Source: Muraenolepis orangiensis (taxonomy: Eukaryota > Chordata > Actinopteri > Gadiformes > Muraenolepididae). Taken from it: a DNA stretch of 64,000 bases. A program made the translations under genes and the position numbers. Shown piece after piece: positions 1 to 16,026 of this stretch. How positions within the stretch are numbered: the first letter of the stretch is position 1; every line of letters starts with the position of its first letter. The notes beneath the pieces are model-generated. The model did not search any database, had not been told where the DNA came from, and was given only the letters and a program-made list of their open reading frames with translations. Where the stretch lies: NCBI GenBank assembly GCA_027704905.1, contig CM051013.1, forward strand, positions 12,463,410-12,527,409. Direction: 5' to 3'.

Positions 1-49
1 AACACAAGACACACAATATCCATGGAACTGTGTTATATTTGGTGCTTAC

Positions 50-86
50 CGCTGGCGACAAACAGAGCCAAGACCAGAAGCTTCAT
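50..86 (-). CDS. Elastase-2-like gene A0, exon 1 only (rest lies left of the window)
   Basis: The minus strand reads ATG at 86-84, encodes MKLLVLALFVAS and stops at a GTAAG donor (45-49), leaving one base of the next codon. This is the hydrophobic signal-peptide exon of a pancreatic serine protease. It is 37 nt like exon 1 of the complete gene A at 15509-15545 and nearly identical to it. Exons 2-8 would lie at lower coordinates outside the window, so I cannot tell whether the gene is intact. It faces away from psi-B0 and shares an intergenic promoter region of about 850 bp with it. Confidence 0.8.
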
Positions 87-125
87 GATGTTCTGAATCA
101 GGTACAAGGTGTCCTGGTCCACTCC

Positions 126-136
126 CGTTTAAATAG
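126..136 (-). promoter_or_regulatory. TATA-like box of gene A0
   Basis: On the minus strand CTATTTAAACG lies about 40 bp upstream of the A0 start codon, allowing a very short 5' UTR as is usual for pancreatic protease genes. The same element is conserved 15,459 bp away in front of gene A. A CAGCTG E-box lies just upstream at about 151-156. A role in acinar expression is inference. Confidence 0.5.
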
Positions 137-887
137 GACACCCACATCTCCAGCTGCTGGAGACACACGGGACGCGTCGCCTGGATGAAAACAGGGAAAA
201 TAAACATGTTTCAGATAAGCAGCCCGCAAATCCTCCTTTATCTGGATCATACTGTGAACTATCGCAGGTGCCACTCGGTGAACTCAAATGATCTGGATAT
301 ATTTAGAGTTGTTTTAACCCATTGCTTACACACTAGGGACACACACACAGAACACCTCATACACTAATCTAGACGGAATCCCTAACATATCATATCATAT
401 TAGATTTTTTATAATAATAATAGTAATTTTATTGTGTTTTTGTTGCTATGTTTTGAACTTTTTTTTTAATTCAAAGTTTAATATAAATAAAATGCATTAT
501 TATTATTATTATTATTATTATTATGATCATTGTATGATTTGTCTACAGCCCAACTGTAAGCAACCAATTTGATTCCACGGTCAAAACGACAATGCAGTCT
601 GAAATTGTTATTATAAATAATATATACTAACAATGAAATTTAAGATACAATGATATTTATAGATGTATTGAAACTGCAATTGTCACTGTACCGTAGGCTA
701 AAGTTTGTGGTGACCCAGGACGACCGTACATGTTTCACAATCCGGGACTTGTTGATAGAAGTTAAAACATTTGTTTTTAAAAACACTTCAAAAACACAAA
801 ACCCAATTGTTGTTGGTCTAGTTGACTCCACCCTACTATATCTTGACCCACTTCTGGTGTTTGTGTCGGGATTCGGTTGGTGCGCGG

Positions 888-895
888 TATAAATA
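888..895 (+). promoter_or_regulatory. TATA box of psi-B0
   Basis: TATAAATA lies 43 bp before the ATG at 938, in a block identical to the promoter of gene B at 17088-17095. The core promoter of the dead gene is still intact, so it may still be transcribed. Confidence 0.65.
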
Positions 896-937
896 TGGGC
901 ACGGCTGTGATGGAAGTCGTACATCCGCTCCGCAGAC

Positions 938-1164
938 ATGATGAAGTTTTTGCTCCTCGTGGTCCTAGCTGCCGGCGGTAAGGACCAATTATTTTGCTCG
1001 CGCTCATGTGGAATCGCATACAGAACGCAGCTGTAACATTAGCCTTTAGCCCTGTATGGCCCAAGAAATGTGCATTACATTAGAGCCTTCCTTACATGCA
1101 CAAACTAACTGTTATGTCTTTCTATTTTTCTGTCTATTTGTGTTGTTCGTCTGCCTATCTGTGT

Positions 1165-1196
<32 letters not shown>

Positions 1197-1391
1197 CCGT
1201 CCTCCCAGCCTATGGGTGTGGGCTGCCCAGCTTCCCTCCTATGGTAACCAGGGTGGTTGGGGGTGAGGACGCCACGCCTAACAGCTGGCCCTGGCAGGTA
1301 TAAGAAGAGCCACTACTCACCACACTATACGTGAATGCCGTGTTGTATGTCCATGTCAAAACAAATAAATATATACAAAATGTATTTGTAT

Positions 1392-1442
<51 letters not shown>

Positions 1443-1726
1443 CAAAAGTTCACCAGGGCTGTGTGTGTTAGATCTCTCTGCAGTACAACAAGGAGGGTGA
1501 GTGGAGGCACCCTGATCTCAGACCAGTGGGTGCTCACCGCTGCTCACTGCATCAGGTGGGTGGGCGGGTCATGGTGAAAACACATTTTACCTGTGTTTAT
1601 CAATGTGCCGTGAGCTTTCGTTTTGATGGACGCATCTCCTCCGGTGTGACTCCCAGCAAGGGCAAGCAGTACAGGGTGGCCGTGGGGAAACAACCTGACG
1701 CAGGCCGAGGACACCGCTGTCTTCAT
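938..1726 (+). pseudogene. psi-B0: broken elastase/chymotrypsin-C-like protease gene
   Basis: Near-identical relative of gene B, exons 1-4 only. Exon 1 (938-977) encodes the signal peptide MMKFLLLVVLAAG. Exon 2 (1209-1297) encodes the YGCG propeptide and the RVVGGEDA activation site. Exon 3 (1472-1555) is 84 nt instead of 98: a 14-bp deletion between two ggaggcac direct repeats removes the HTC residues and shifts the frame before the catalytic-His motif LTAAHC. Exon 4 (from 1657) has lost two further bases (ggggaaacaacctg against ggggaaacacaacctg in B). At 1726 the homology stops inside the exon and hAT transposase sequence begins. No exons 5-8, hence no catalytic Asp or Ser, were found before gene A. 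It cannot make a protease; promoter and splice sites remain. Confidence 0.88.
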
Positions 1727-2893
1727 CAGAGATGAACGGGGTGCAGGCCAAGATACCTGAAGCCATTTTTACCCACTGTTACGCACACACATTGAACTTG
1801 GTGCTCACGCATTCAGCTAAATGCATGCCTCAGAGTAGAACTTGTTTTAAAACAGTTGAGGGTCCGGGGACATTTTTCAGTAAGTCCACGAAGCGCACCC
1901 ACAACTTACTGGATGATGTTGTGAAGCGACGTTTACCAAGAGCAGCGCCCACGAGACGGAGCTCAAATTCTAGGCTGTTGCAGACAATAAGCATGTACCA
2001 ATCTGATATGCACGCAGTATTCCATACTATGAGTGAAAATCCAGATAGTTGGTATGATGACACGCTAATGATGGCCACTGGATATGATCGATGGCTGACA
2101 AAAGCATCAACATGCTTTTTCATATGATGGACATTTTCAGTGAAACGGATGCACTCTTTAGAGCGCTGCAAAACAAAGTAGTGGACATCGGATTTTGTTG
2201 TGCGCGAATCCGCGACACAATTGGAGTTGTGGAACGCCAGAGACAGGAGTTTGATCGTTTCTAGGAGCGATTTGAGCAGAAATGCGCCACACTTGGCCTG
2301 ACAGATAGTGTCCAAAGTAAACAGTCAGTCAGAGATGAGAGGAAACAAATGTTTTATAATGTTCTTCTGGACAATATCAGTGTTCAACTTAAAACTAGGT
2401 TTGATCATTTTGGTGAGCTAGCTTTCCTTGGTTTGGTTGATTGTACAAAATTTGAGGAAATGTCACACCATTTTGATGACACCAAATTGCAGAGCCTGTC
2501 AAAATATGCTAGGTTCTTTGACTTCGTTAGACTAAAGGCTGATCTCATCAGACTTTATAGCTCACAAATGGTGAGGAATGAATGTAAATCTCCTGGACAA
2601 CTTCTCAGCTTTTTGGCCCAGAACGATCTGATAAACTGTTCCTGAGGTGACAAAGTTACTTCAGCTGGTGCTCACTATACCGGCTACAACAGTGTCCGTG
2701 GAAAGGTCCTTCTCTGCTTTGAAAAGACTGAAAACATAGTCGGAATCGGACTGACCGAGGACGACTTTCATCCCTAGCAATAATCTCTATTGAGACACCA
2801 GAGATACCAAAAGAAGAAGATGAGGACTTTTACACCAAAGTCATGGAGATATTTGTCCAGAAGGATAGGCGAATGGACTTCATTTACAAGTAA
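1727..2893 (+). mobile_element. Degenerate hAT-superfamily transposase fragment
   Basis: Reading frames on the plus strand give hAT-type transposase motifs of the ZMYM1-like kind: HCYAHTLNLVLTH near 1777, a long middle section, then a dimerisation-domain-like stretch with ERSF near 2700 and a tail ending FIYK at the stop (2891-2893). The frame is broken several times: a frameshift near 2112, an in-frame stop near 2261, and further lesions near 2640 and 2700. The N-terminal zinc finger and the catalytic start are missing. It abuts, and apparently interrupts, exon 4 of psi-B0. Terminal inverted repeats and a target duplication were not identified. Confidence 0.75.
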
Positions 2894-3010
2894 AGGTAAG
2901 ACCATGCACACACTGCTGTACAGTCCACGACAAAAATAAAAGACCAGCCCTTTTTTAGTAATAAATAAAAAATGTATATAAAACAAGATAAGAAAAAAAA
3001 ATTTAAGTAA

Positions 3011-3268
3011 TTAAAAAATGTTTTAACTACATTTGTCTTTTTTGTTGCGGACTGTATATACTTTCATTTGTATTGAATGAGTATGAATTGTGATGGAAAA
3101 TTAAGAACAAACGGAGGGTGCAGAGCGCTCTCTGAGCCGCTATGAATGGAACATTCTTCATTGGCCAAATATGTACCTTACCTGTGTGTGTGCGTGTGTG
3201 TGCGTGTGCGTGTGTGTGTAAAGAATGCTGATATGGGATATGAAACATAACCAGTATGTGCAAGCAGC
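3011..3268. repeat. Dispersed repeat, copy 1 (second copy at 44341-44632)
   Basis: About 250 bp starting at ttttaactacattt and ending at gtgcaagcagc is repeated, with a variable (TG)n core, in a kazn intron. The flanks (ttgcggactgtatatac, gaatgctgatatgggatatg) are nearly identical in both. I do not recognise the family. It lies directly downstream of the hAT fragment and may belong to it. Confidence 0.7.
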
Positions 3269-3411
3269 TAGTTGAATGGTGAATTGATGCCACTCTGTTG
3301 AATTCATATATTTGAAAATCTGACTAAGAAAGAGTGAGTGCCTCCCCAGACACGAGCCTCACCGCACGTCACTGCACCTGCCTCTAGAGCGAGTTAGGGT
3401 TAGGGTGTCTT

Positions 3412-3512
3412 GCTCAAGGACACCTCGACAGGTTTTTTGCAAGGAGGAGCCGGGGATCGAACCAGCAACCTTCCGGTTGTGACCGCTCTACCTCCTGAGT
3501 CATCGGCCCCTA
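3412..3512 (-). mobile_element. tRNA-derived SINE-like fragment
   Basis: On the minus strand the order is an A-box-like CTCAGGAGGTAGAGC, then GGTTCGATCCCC (B box), then a tail with CTTGAGCAAGACACC. That is the layout of fish tRNA-derived SINEs. A related piece lies at 36165-36435. There is no intact cloverleaf, so it is not a tRNA gene. Confidence 0.55.
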
Positions 3513-5754
3513 GTCATAGGTAGATTAATCTATTAAAAAATAAATTAAAAAAACGTTCACCACTAACCGATATCACTGGGTTTATTGCTTGCAATCTTCC
3601 AAAGTAGTCCGAAAGGTGAATTTATTTTTATAAAAAAAAATTAATTTTAGGACTTTAACTATAAACGGCTGATGTCCTGGTTTGCCGAATGTGCGCATGT
3701 GCCAGAGTATTGACTCTCTTCTTTGTCTTTTTGGAGCTTTGTAAGAGTCCACTACACTAGTACACTAAAGTACCGTACAAATGGAGTTGGGATTCCACTG
3801 CAGAATTACTTATTACTACATTCGGCAATGCGGGACATAAAGCATATGACGTATGCCAGATGTCATCTCTGCATCACTACATTTATAGTGGTGTTATACA
3901 TTTACACATTTTACCCGTATCAAAAATTCTGACTCACCATTGGGAGGAGTTGTGCTGTCCAGTCACATAGGCAGTGGCGGCTCCTGCCATAACTCTTAGC
4001 AGGGGCAATTGTTGCGATGATGGCTAAGTTAGCTAATTTAAAGGGAAATTTGACCGACAGCGCCCTAACTAGACATTTGTCACAACACAAATATTAGTCA
4101 GCTAACTAATTTCACAGTAAGACATTGCATTAAACAAATGTTTTATTTTTCTTCTGGTGAACTCACGTAACAATACCACCAGGAGCCACTAGATGGCAGC
4201 ATAACAAAGATTTCACTTTAGCGTCAGACTGAACACAGTATTAATCGACACCGACACCAGGAGTTCATTGTAAATGTCTTATTAAATAAAAACAATTTTA
4301 GTCTGGAATGACAGAATAATCCACGGTGGTCATCAACACATTGTCATCTATCAGTTCGCCTGAATGCAGGGCTAGCACAACAAAGCGTTAGCTACTTCGC
4401 AGCATGTTAGCCACATTTTCTGCTAATACAAGCTCCACGAAAATCCTCAATACCCTGTAGATACTTGTTTTATGTTTACATTTGGTCTGGATGGTCCTCA
4501 TTCTTTAGTTGTCAATTTATCCTGATTAATACGACGAATGAATTGTATTTATTTGAATGATGCTTTTGAGTTGCTCAGAGTTTGAGGTAACGTTAATGGT
4601 AGCCATGTTGACATTGAATGTGACCCATGGACCATCATGCATTGCGCCGAAAGTTTAATAATTTTGTTTTTAATTTAATTTAATTAATTGTATACATTTG
4701 GGAAATACGCAAATTATTATATGTATTTATCACTAAATGCATGTCATTTATTGGTAAGTATAATTATTATTTTATGATTAGATTAGATTAGATTAGATTC
4801 AAAGGTATTGTCATTGCACAGCATAAGTACAGTACAGCGAAAATAATTTGGCATCTAACCAGAGTGCAAATGTTGCAGTGAAGTGCATGGTAATATATAA
4901 TGTAAAGTGGTTAAATAAGATGTAAAAAACAGTCTACTAGGTATAAAAACAGGTATAAAACAAATCAAATATTATCATCATGCCGGTAGTATTTGTTGGT
5001 CCACCAGCCTTATACTCAAAGTAGATCTGGCACATTTAGTTAAGCGACAACAATGGCGTCATAAACAGTGACTCGAGTAGTGTCTGAAAGTGTTTTGTCA
5101 TTTTGCGGATGAGCTCACTATATAGTGCCCTACATAGTGAGTAGGAAGTATGGGCGGTACTCCATGGAACATGACTTGGCGCTGATATTGACGATGATAT
5201 TCAGAGGCAAGACAAACTGTAGGAACAGTTGAAGAACTGTCTAGAATGTGATATACAAATTCCCCCTCTTTTCCCAAAGGAACAAACCGCCCCCGAACCA
5301 TAGAACAGGTCCAACCTGCTGACATCCTGTAGCAGGTCTGGCACAGAGGCAGGGGCTCACTTATAGTTACCACTAGGTGTGATGTTGATTTGCCATTACA
5401 AGCCATTTCCAAATATAGTGGAATGTTGCAAATGGCAAATAAAGACATCTTGAATCATGAAATGTGAATGTTCATTACATTCAACTACAATAATTCTCTG
5501 ATTAGACATTTCAAGAATGTCAAGTTCGAGGTATCTCAATTCCGTAATTCCGTCTTCTGAAGAGGTTTGACGTAGCAGGGTGGGGGGACAAAAGTGGATG
5601 AATGATGAAACAATTTCTAGAGGAAAAAGGTGGTCCGCCTTAACCATCTCCTCCCCCTCCTGAGAGAATCAGAACAGGTTAACAACAGAAACAACACAAC
5701 AGAGGCAGAATTGAACAGCAGTCGGCAGGCAACCCAGTTCCGGAAACCACATGG
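3513..5754. other. Gene-free AT-rich stretch with old repeat pieces
   Basis: No supported gene. A LINE-type 3' tail on the minus strand is visible at about 4775-4890 (gattagattagatt, then attgtcattgcacag, then gcatctaaccagagtgcaaat); the same phrases recur near 21360-21470 and 22990-23110. The sequence around 5360-5425 (accactaggtgtgatgt) resembles 9145-9205 and is another dispersed repeat. Confidence 0.5.
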
Positions 5755-6500
5755 ATTACATTACATTACATAATATTACAGTAATTTAGCAAACGCTTTT
5801 ATCCAAAGCGACTTACAATAGTGTGTTTCCACAAAGGAAGGTAAGAGAACAACTCGTTACCAGAAGTCAAAAGTGCATTTCATTCCTATCAAGTCTCTAA
5901 GAACTGAACCAGTGCTAAGGTAAGGGTACAATAAGTTCAGGTAAAATTACAATAAGTTGGCAAACAATATAGAACAATATCTACCTAACAATCTACTTAG
6001 ACAATCTACTTAGTAAGATGCTAGTACGCTAGTAAAAAGTGATGAGGATGCGCTAGGAGGAAGGATCCGGAAGTGTGTCCTGAAGAGATGGGTTTTCAGT
6101 GGCGGAAGATGGACAGTCCTGACATCCGTGGGAATTGTATTCTGCCAAATTGGGGCCAGGCCAGAGAAGAGCCGTGACCTCGTAGATCGGCCACAAGGGC
6201 CCCTAAGTCAGGGGGCAAGCAGACGGGCCGAAGTAGCAGAGCGTAGTGGACGGGCAGGGATGTAGGGCTTGACCATTGCCTGGAGGTAGGATGGAGCTGT
6301 TCCTTTTACTGCCATGTAGGCTAGCACCAAACTGGATGCGAGCAGCTACAGGGAGCCAGTGTAGAGACGGAAGAAGGGTAGATGTGTTGGAGAACTTGGG
6401 TCGGTTGAACACCAGATGAGCAGCAGCTTTCTGAATGAGCTCCAGGGGCCTGATAGCAGATGCCTGGGCGCCAGCAAGGAGGGAGTTGCAGTATGGATAG
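5755..6500 (-). mobile_element. LINE 3'-end fragment (CR1/L2-like), minus strand
   Basis: The minus strand encodes LHWLPVAARI (about 6330-6345) and further C-terminal reverse-transcriptase-ORF pieces, followed by the widespread fish tail seen on plus as caaacgcttttatccaaagcgacttacaatag at 5785-5820. The coding part is frameshifted. The same family occurs at 13190-13410, 16027-16590 and 32440-32660. Confidence 0.7.
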
Positions 6501-6524
6501 CAGAACTACTGTAGTACTGCTACT

Positions 6525-6733
<209 letters not shown>

Positions 6734-6764
6734 CACAAACACATACACATTCCCTCACATCTCT

Positions 6765-6845
6765 ATGCTATTGTCTGCTTCAGCAAATGTACACCTTGTA
6801 AGTCGCTTTGGATAAAAGCGTCTGCCAAATGCCCTAAATGTAAAT
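6765..6845 (+). mobile_element. LINE 3' tail fragment
   Basis: gtaagtcgctttggataaaa followed by gcgtctgccaaatgcc is the diagnostic end of the LINE family at 16027-16590. A nearly identical tail lies at 20100-20190. Confidence 0.65.
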
Positions 6846-6947
6846 TTCTAGTTCTGATGGACATGGACTTTTGGCATGGTTGTATCATAGAGTCTAGGCC
6901 ATAGTCTATAGAGAGAGGTTATATATAATATTATATATATAATATCA

Positions 6948-6984
<37 letters not shown>

Positions 6985-7766
6985 GGGCCTACCTCTCTAA
7001 ACTATGCCCCCATGGAATTCTGTTGGGTAATTGTTTGCTTATTTTATTCATTCACTCATTGAAGTCATTTGAAGCTGATGAAGTATCAGTATCAGTTATG
7101 TTCATTGGGTCTTGGGAAGAGGCAGTGTCATTACTGACCCATTAGAAGGGAATTACTGGAACGCGGAACTGAGCCATCCTTACCCTGAAGGTTGACTATA
7201 AAGTGACTTACTTAAGAGATAAAAAGTGGAACTGTCCCAGTGGAACTTACCCTGAAGGTTATAGGATCCACAACACGGGATAAAGGATCCCGTCCCACTG
7301 TGGGGGAGAGCAAATGCATGTATATATAATATAGACAAAGTCATTACGCTCACCACCCACGAGAATTAGCGTCTAAGGAAAAAGTGTTCTAGTAGGTCAC
7401 TACTAACTAGTAACACATTATTCCAGTGGCGAACCGTGTCTATCGCAACTGGACCTTCTGTAGACTTTTCTGAGTCTGGTCAGACACGGGGCCCCCCTCA
7501 TCGGACTGAGCTAGAGCGAAGTACCGCTGATTTGCGCGAGCTCCAGAGCTCCAGATTGACCAGGACTTTGCCCTGAATGTGTCCGACAAGGCTCACCCCC
7601 GTCGGACTAGCTATAACGATGTACCGCTGATTTGCCCGACTTCCATACGCTGACTCTCTGCTATTCTTAGACTGATACACAATATAATTAACCAATAAAA
7701 CTTCAAATGAATTGCTACGTAGCACTATGCTAGATCCTCTGTCTCGAGCAAGTGAACTAACGGGTC
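6846..7766. other. Gene-free stretch with a (TA)n tract and an imperfect direct repeat
   Basis: A (TA)n tract lies at about 6957-6984. At 7498-7540 and 7600-7640 the phrase cggactgagctag...gtaccgctgatttgcgcga occurs twice in diverged form. I see no gene. Confidence 0.4.
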
Positions 7767-7774
7767 TTCTAGCG

Positions 7775-8315
7775 CAGGGGTTCCCAACCGCCGGGCCGCG
7801 GACCGGTACCGGGCCGTGGAGGTGTTACTGCCGGGCCGCGAAACAGCTGTGTGTTTATCATCATATTTGACTCAAATAATTTGAGTATAGGTGAACGGCG
7901 GGTGGTATAATCTATATATAGAGATGATATATATAGTATAATCTATAAATATCGATTATATAGCGGTATATATGGGCGGTATAATCTATATATACAGATT
8001 AAATATATATCGGCGGCATAACGAGAGACTTTCAGTTGCAGGCGCTACTAAAGAGACTACGCGCTAGTGATGTGTCAGTCGCGAACGAGACGGTTCAAAG
8101 AGTCGGCTCTTTTAAGTGAATGACGGGAGCCGGCTCGCAGCCGCGAACGAGCCGGGTTTTTTTTACGGTGCTCCGCGTACATGCGCGTTTATACTGAAAT
8201 CGAGCCCTGCCGTTTTGTTAGGGGTGTGTGTTGACAACACACTTTGACAACCGGTCCGCGAGATTTTTTTCATGTATCTGCCGGTCCGTGGCACAAAAAA
8301 GGTTGGGAACCCCTG
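7775..8315. mobile_element. Non-autonomous hAT transposon (MITE), 541 bp
   Basis: It begins CAGGGGTTCCCAAC and ends GTTGGGAACCCCTG, perfect 14-bp terminal inverted repeats. It is flanked by a perfect 8-bp target duplication TTCTAGCG (7767-7774 and 8316-8323), the hAT hallmark. The interior has no transposase but holds GC-rich ccgggccgcg blocks and repeated tataatctatatata palindromes. A second copy is at 54808-55293 in a kazn intron. Confidence 0.93.
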
Positions 8316-8323
8316 TTCTAGCG

Positions 8324-10690
8324 TACCCTGGAACTGTGGGGAAGTCTGAAGAATACGCCCATTGGCTACAAATCAATAAATTATTGCTTGATCAAATTAT
8401 CAATCCAAACTTACACTCTCATTCAGTTTAAGGGCCAGGGCCTTCTATCAAGTATACAGAGTACCTTGGTTGAAGGATATTCTTCCCAGCGACCCAGAAA
8501 AATATCTGATTGGTTGCATTTCTTTTCAAACACAAAACCACTCAAATGCGTAGTGCATGGACCGAGAAAGATAAACAAATCAACGTAACACTAATATTAC
8601 AGATCAACAACACTATACGATTCTCATTTATTCATTTTATTAAAATTTTATAAAATTTAAAAGAATTTAAATTTTTTGTTTGCGTCATCTGAGGGTTCCA
8701 TGGTCTTCTCTGAATACCTTGAAGGCCCTGACAGGTTCACCACTACATTATTTACATTGAGTTGGCAGTAAGCGCTCACCACAAGACACCGCCAGCCTGT
8801 CTCCCCCTCCAGGGGTGTTTAATAACCACCGTGTATAGTAATGTATAGTAGTCTAAAAGGGCGGTAAGGCTAACACGAAAAAACAAATGGGATGATTAGG
8901 AAAAATGTCATACAAGGAAATAATTCATGTTTAAATATTAGCCCTGGAGGTCTCATGTAACCTTGAGTCATCTGAATATATTAATTCTGTGGGAGAAAAT
9001 TATCACAAGCTAATCTGAATCAAAAATGTATGGGTCCCTCACCAGGTTCAAGTCTATTATATTCCTCCTTGCCCTTGGATCCATTTCGACCTCACTCTGA
9101 CCGTCACTATGGGCGTCAGGCCTTACATTGAATCTTGCTGGTCTTACCTATAATTACCACCAGGTGTGATGTCTATCCGTCAGTATAAGCCTTTTCAAAA
9201 TATACTGGATACACCCACATGATAGACATCCACCCAGATGATGGATAGATCAGCCTACCAGTTGGTACGGTCCACTAGGTAGGCTGCTATAAGAGTATGT
9301 ATCGTACATCTGGCTGGGCAACTCCTTCATGTAATGCAACATTTTAACGTTTTACTTATTCTCTCTCTCTCTCTCGTTCTGTCCATCCACTCCTCACCCC
9401 AGAGGGTTAGTCTCTTTGGCCAGGACGAGCCTGAGGTGGTGCAGCCGACGTGTTGTCTTGTCTCGTCTCTGGCTGTCGGACGGACGGCCAGACCAAGAGA
9501 AGAGACGGTGCTGCACATGAACACCAGGGAACATTCTGGAGAGTGTGGAGGTATGCTAACAAATAACAAAACTACCATTGTGAATGAATCCATCGTCCTC
9601 ACCGGTCATTGTTTAGCCACAGCACACAGTACTCACATGTGTGGTATTATCAGGTTCACCCCGTTTCCTACACAGTTGTTGGAAGTCACACCTAAGTTAT
9701 CTTAAACCAAATCAATATTACCATTCAATCGCTGCTTTCCCTGTATTCAACACTAGATGGAGCTGTTGCTCACAAATGAAGATAGCTTGCCTAACAGGCT
9801 TGGTGATAAACGTCTGAGAGGACTGGATGGGAGGTCAAACAGGTGGGAAGTCAAGCAGGTGGGAAGAAGCAGAGCCCCTGAAAGATGTGAAGAAGTGGAC
9901 AGAGAGGACTGGACCGTAAGGCATTGGCATTCATGGGTAACAGTGTGTAACGGACGCCAGCAGGTGGTGCTGTGCAGTGGTAAACCTCCCTCCCTGAAGC
10001 CTAAATAGACGTTGTAGCGATGAAGCTAGGGCCCATAATGGGTTTTAGCTTCTCACGTTAGAACGTCGCCTCTCATGCCGGAGGTCGTCAGTTCGAGCCC
10101 AGTGCGGGACATGGACTGTTACACCTACTGTGTTTGGTTTACAATGACACCGGAAAGGACATGTCTTGAGGAAGAGTGTGTGTTTCACCAACAGTAACCT
10201 ACTGTATGTGACTTAATGACTAATGACATGCGTGTGAGTCGATGATTTGAGAACCACTGGTCTACAACGTTTACCAGATGTCATGTTGACAGTATTCTGT
10301 CATTGAATAATGCAATGATTTACAAACAAAGGTCTAAATGGTTTGCGGTGATATTTCAGACAAGCCAATGTCCTGGTGAGGTTCATCCAACTCCTAAGGA
10401 TTATACAACTAACATGCTAAACACAGTCAGCAGCTAAATATGATGTTGTCACTTTTACCTAGTGAACATTGGGAATAGAACACTTATATGTATAAAATCA
10501 GAACGTTTTACAAACCCATTTGACCTCGTGAGAACGTGAAACTACATCCGTGGAACGTACGCACGTGTGTGGAACGTGGCGACCAGCAGCACCCTTATCT
10601 CTATAGTGAAAAGGGTAGGGACTCATTTTCACGTAATTGACCTCGATGTAAACGCTGGGTTGGAATGAATAAATACAGCGGAGAATGCAT
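8324..10690. other. Intergenic stretch between the MITE and gene A
   Basis: No gene is established. It contains an exon-like segment at 9403-9553 (see findings), a short tRNA-like SINE piece near 10055-10112 with GTTCGAGCCC, and otherwise AT-rich unique sequence. None of the missing exons 5-8 of psi-B0 could be seen here. Confidence 0.45.
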
Positions 10691-10703
10691 TTGTATTTGA
10701 GTT

Positions 10704-10712
10704 ATTTTAATT
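10704..10712 (-). promoter_or_regulatory. Possible poly(A) signal of gene A
   Basis: ATTAAA on the minus strand about 50 nt past the stop codon of gene A. It is a common variant hexamer and no canonical AATAAA lies nearer. Confidence 0.4.
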
Positions 10713-10759
10713 TCAGATCCACCAGGAAAACCATCCAACGGCAGCGCCAAGACCACTTC

Positions 10760-15545
<4,786 letters not shown>

Positions 15546-15584
15546 GATGTTCTGAATCAGGTACAAGGTGTCCTGGTCCACTCC

Positions 15585-15595
15585 CGTTTAAATAG
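15585..15595 (-). promoter_or_regulatory. TATA-like box of gene A
   Basis: CTATTTAAACG on the minus strand about 40 bp upstream of the start codon at 15545, identical to the element before A0. Confidence 0.55.
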
Positions 15596-16026
15596 GACAC
15601 CCACATCTCCAGCTGCTGGAGACACACGGGACGCGTCGCCTGGATGAAAACAGGGAAAATAAACATGTTTCAGATAAGCAGCCCGCAAATACTCTTTTAT
15701 CTGGATCATACTGTGAACTATCGCAGGTGCCACTCGGTGAACTCAAATGATCTGGATATATTGTTGTTTTAACCCATTGCTTACACACTAAAAGTGAACG
15801 CTTGGATACAAACATCCAAACCTTAACCCGCTGTAGCCGTTCCTTGAACCAAGGCACCAACGGTACAAACTTCTTAACTTCTTATCTTAGACACGTCATT
15901 CATAATGGAGATCTGTTGGAATGATTGGGGAAACACTTATATTGTAAATAAAATGCCCTACCTGAAATAGGGACACACACAAAACACCTCATACACTAAT
16001 CTAGACGGGATCCCTAACATATCAGT

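Larger units (their letters stand above)
1..1726. repeat. Segmental duplication, copy 1 (divergent A0/psi-B0 pair)
   Basis: From the first base of the window to the middle of exon 4 of psi-B0 this stretch matches 15460-18014 in the same order and orientation, including both exon 1s, both TATA boxes and introns 1-3. The offset is 15,459 bp at the A-type start codons. Copy 2 carries extra insertions (15790-15970 and 16027-16590) that are absent here. Confidence 0.85.

Noticed and set aside
3385..3405. Telomere-like ttagggttaggg
   Set aside because: Only two units within a SINE-like piece; not an interstitial telomere array.
3412..3512. tRNA gene
   Set aside because: A and B boxes are visible, but the sequence does not form a full cloverleaf and related truncated pieces recur, so it is a SINE fragment.
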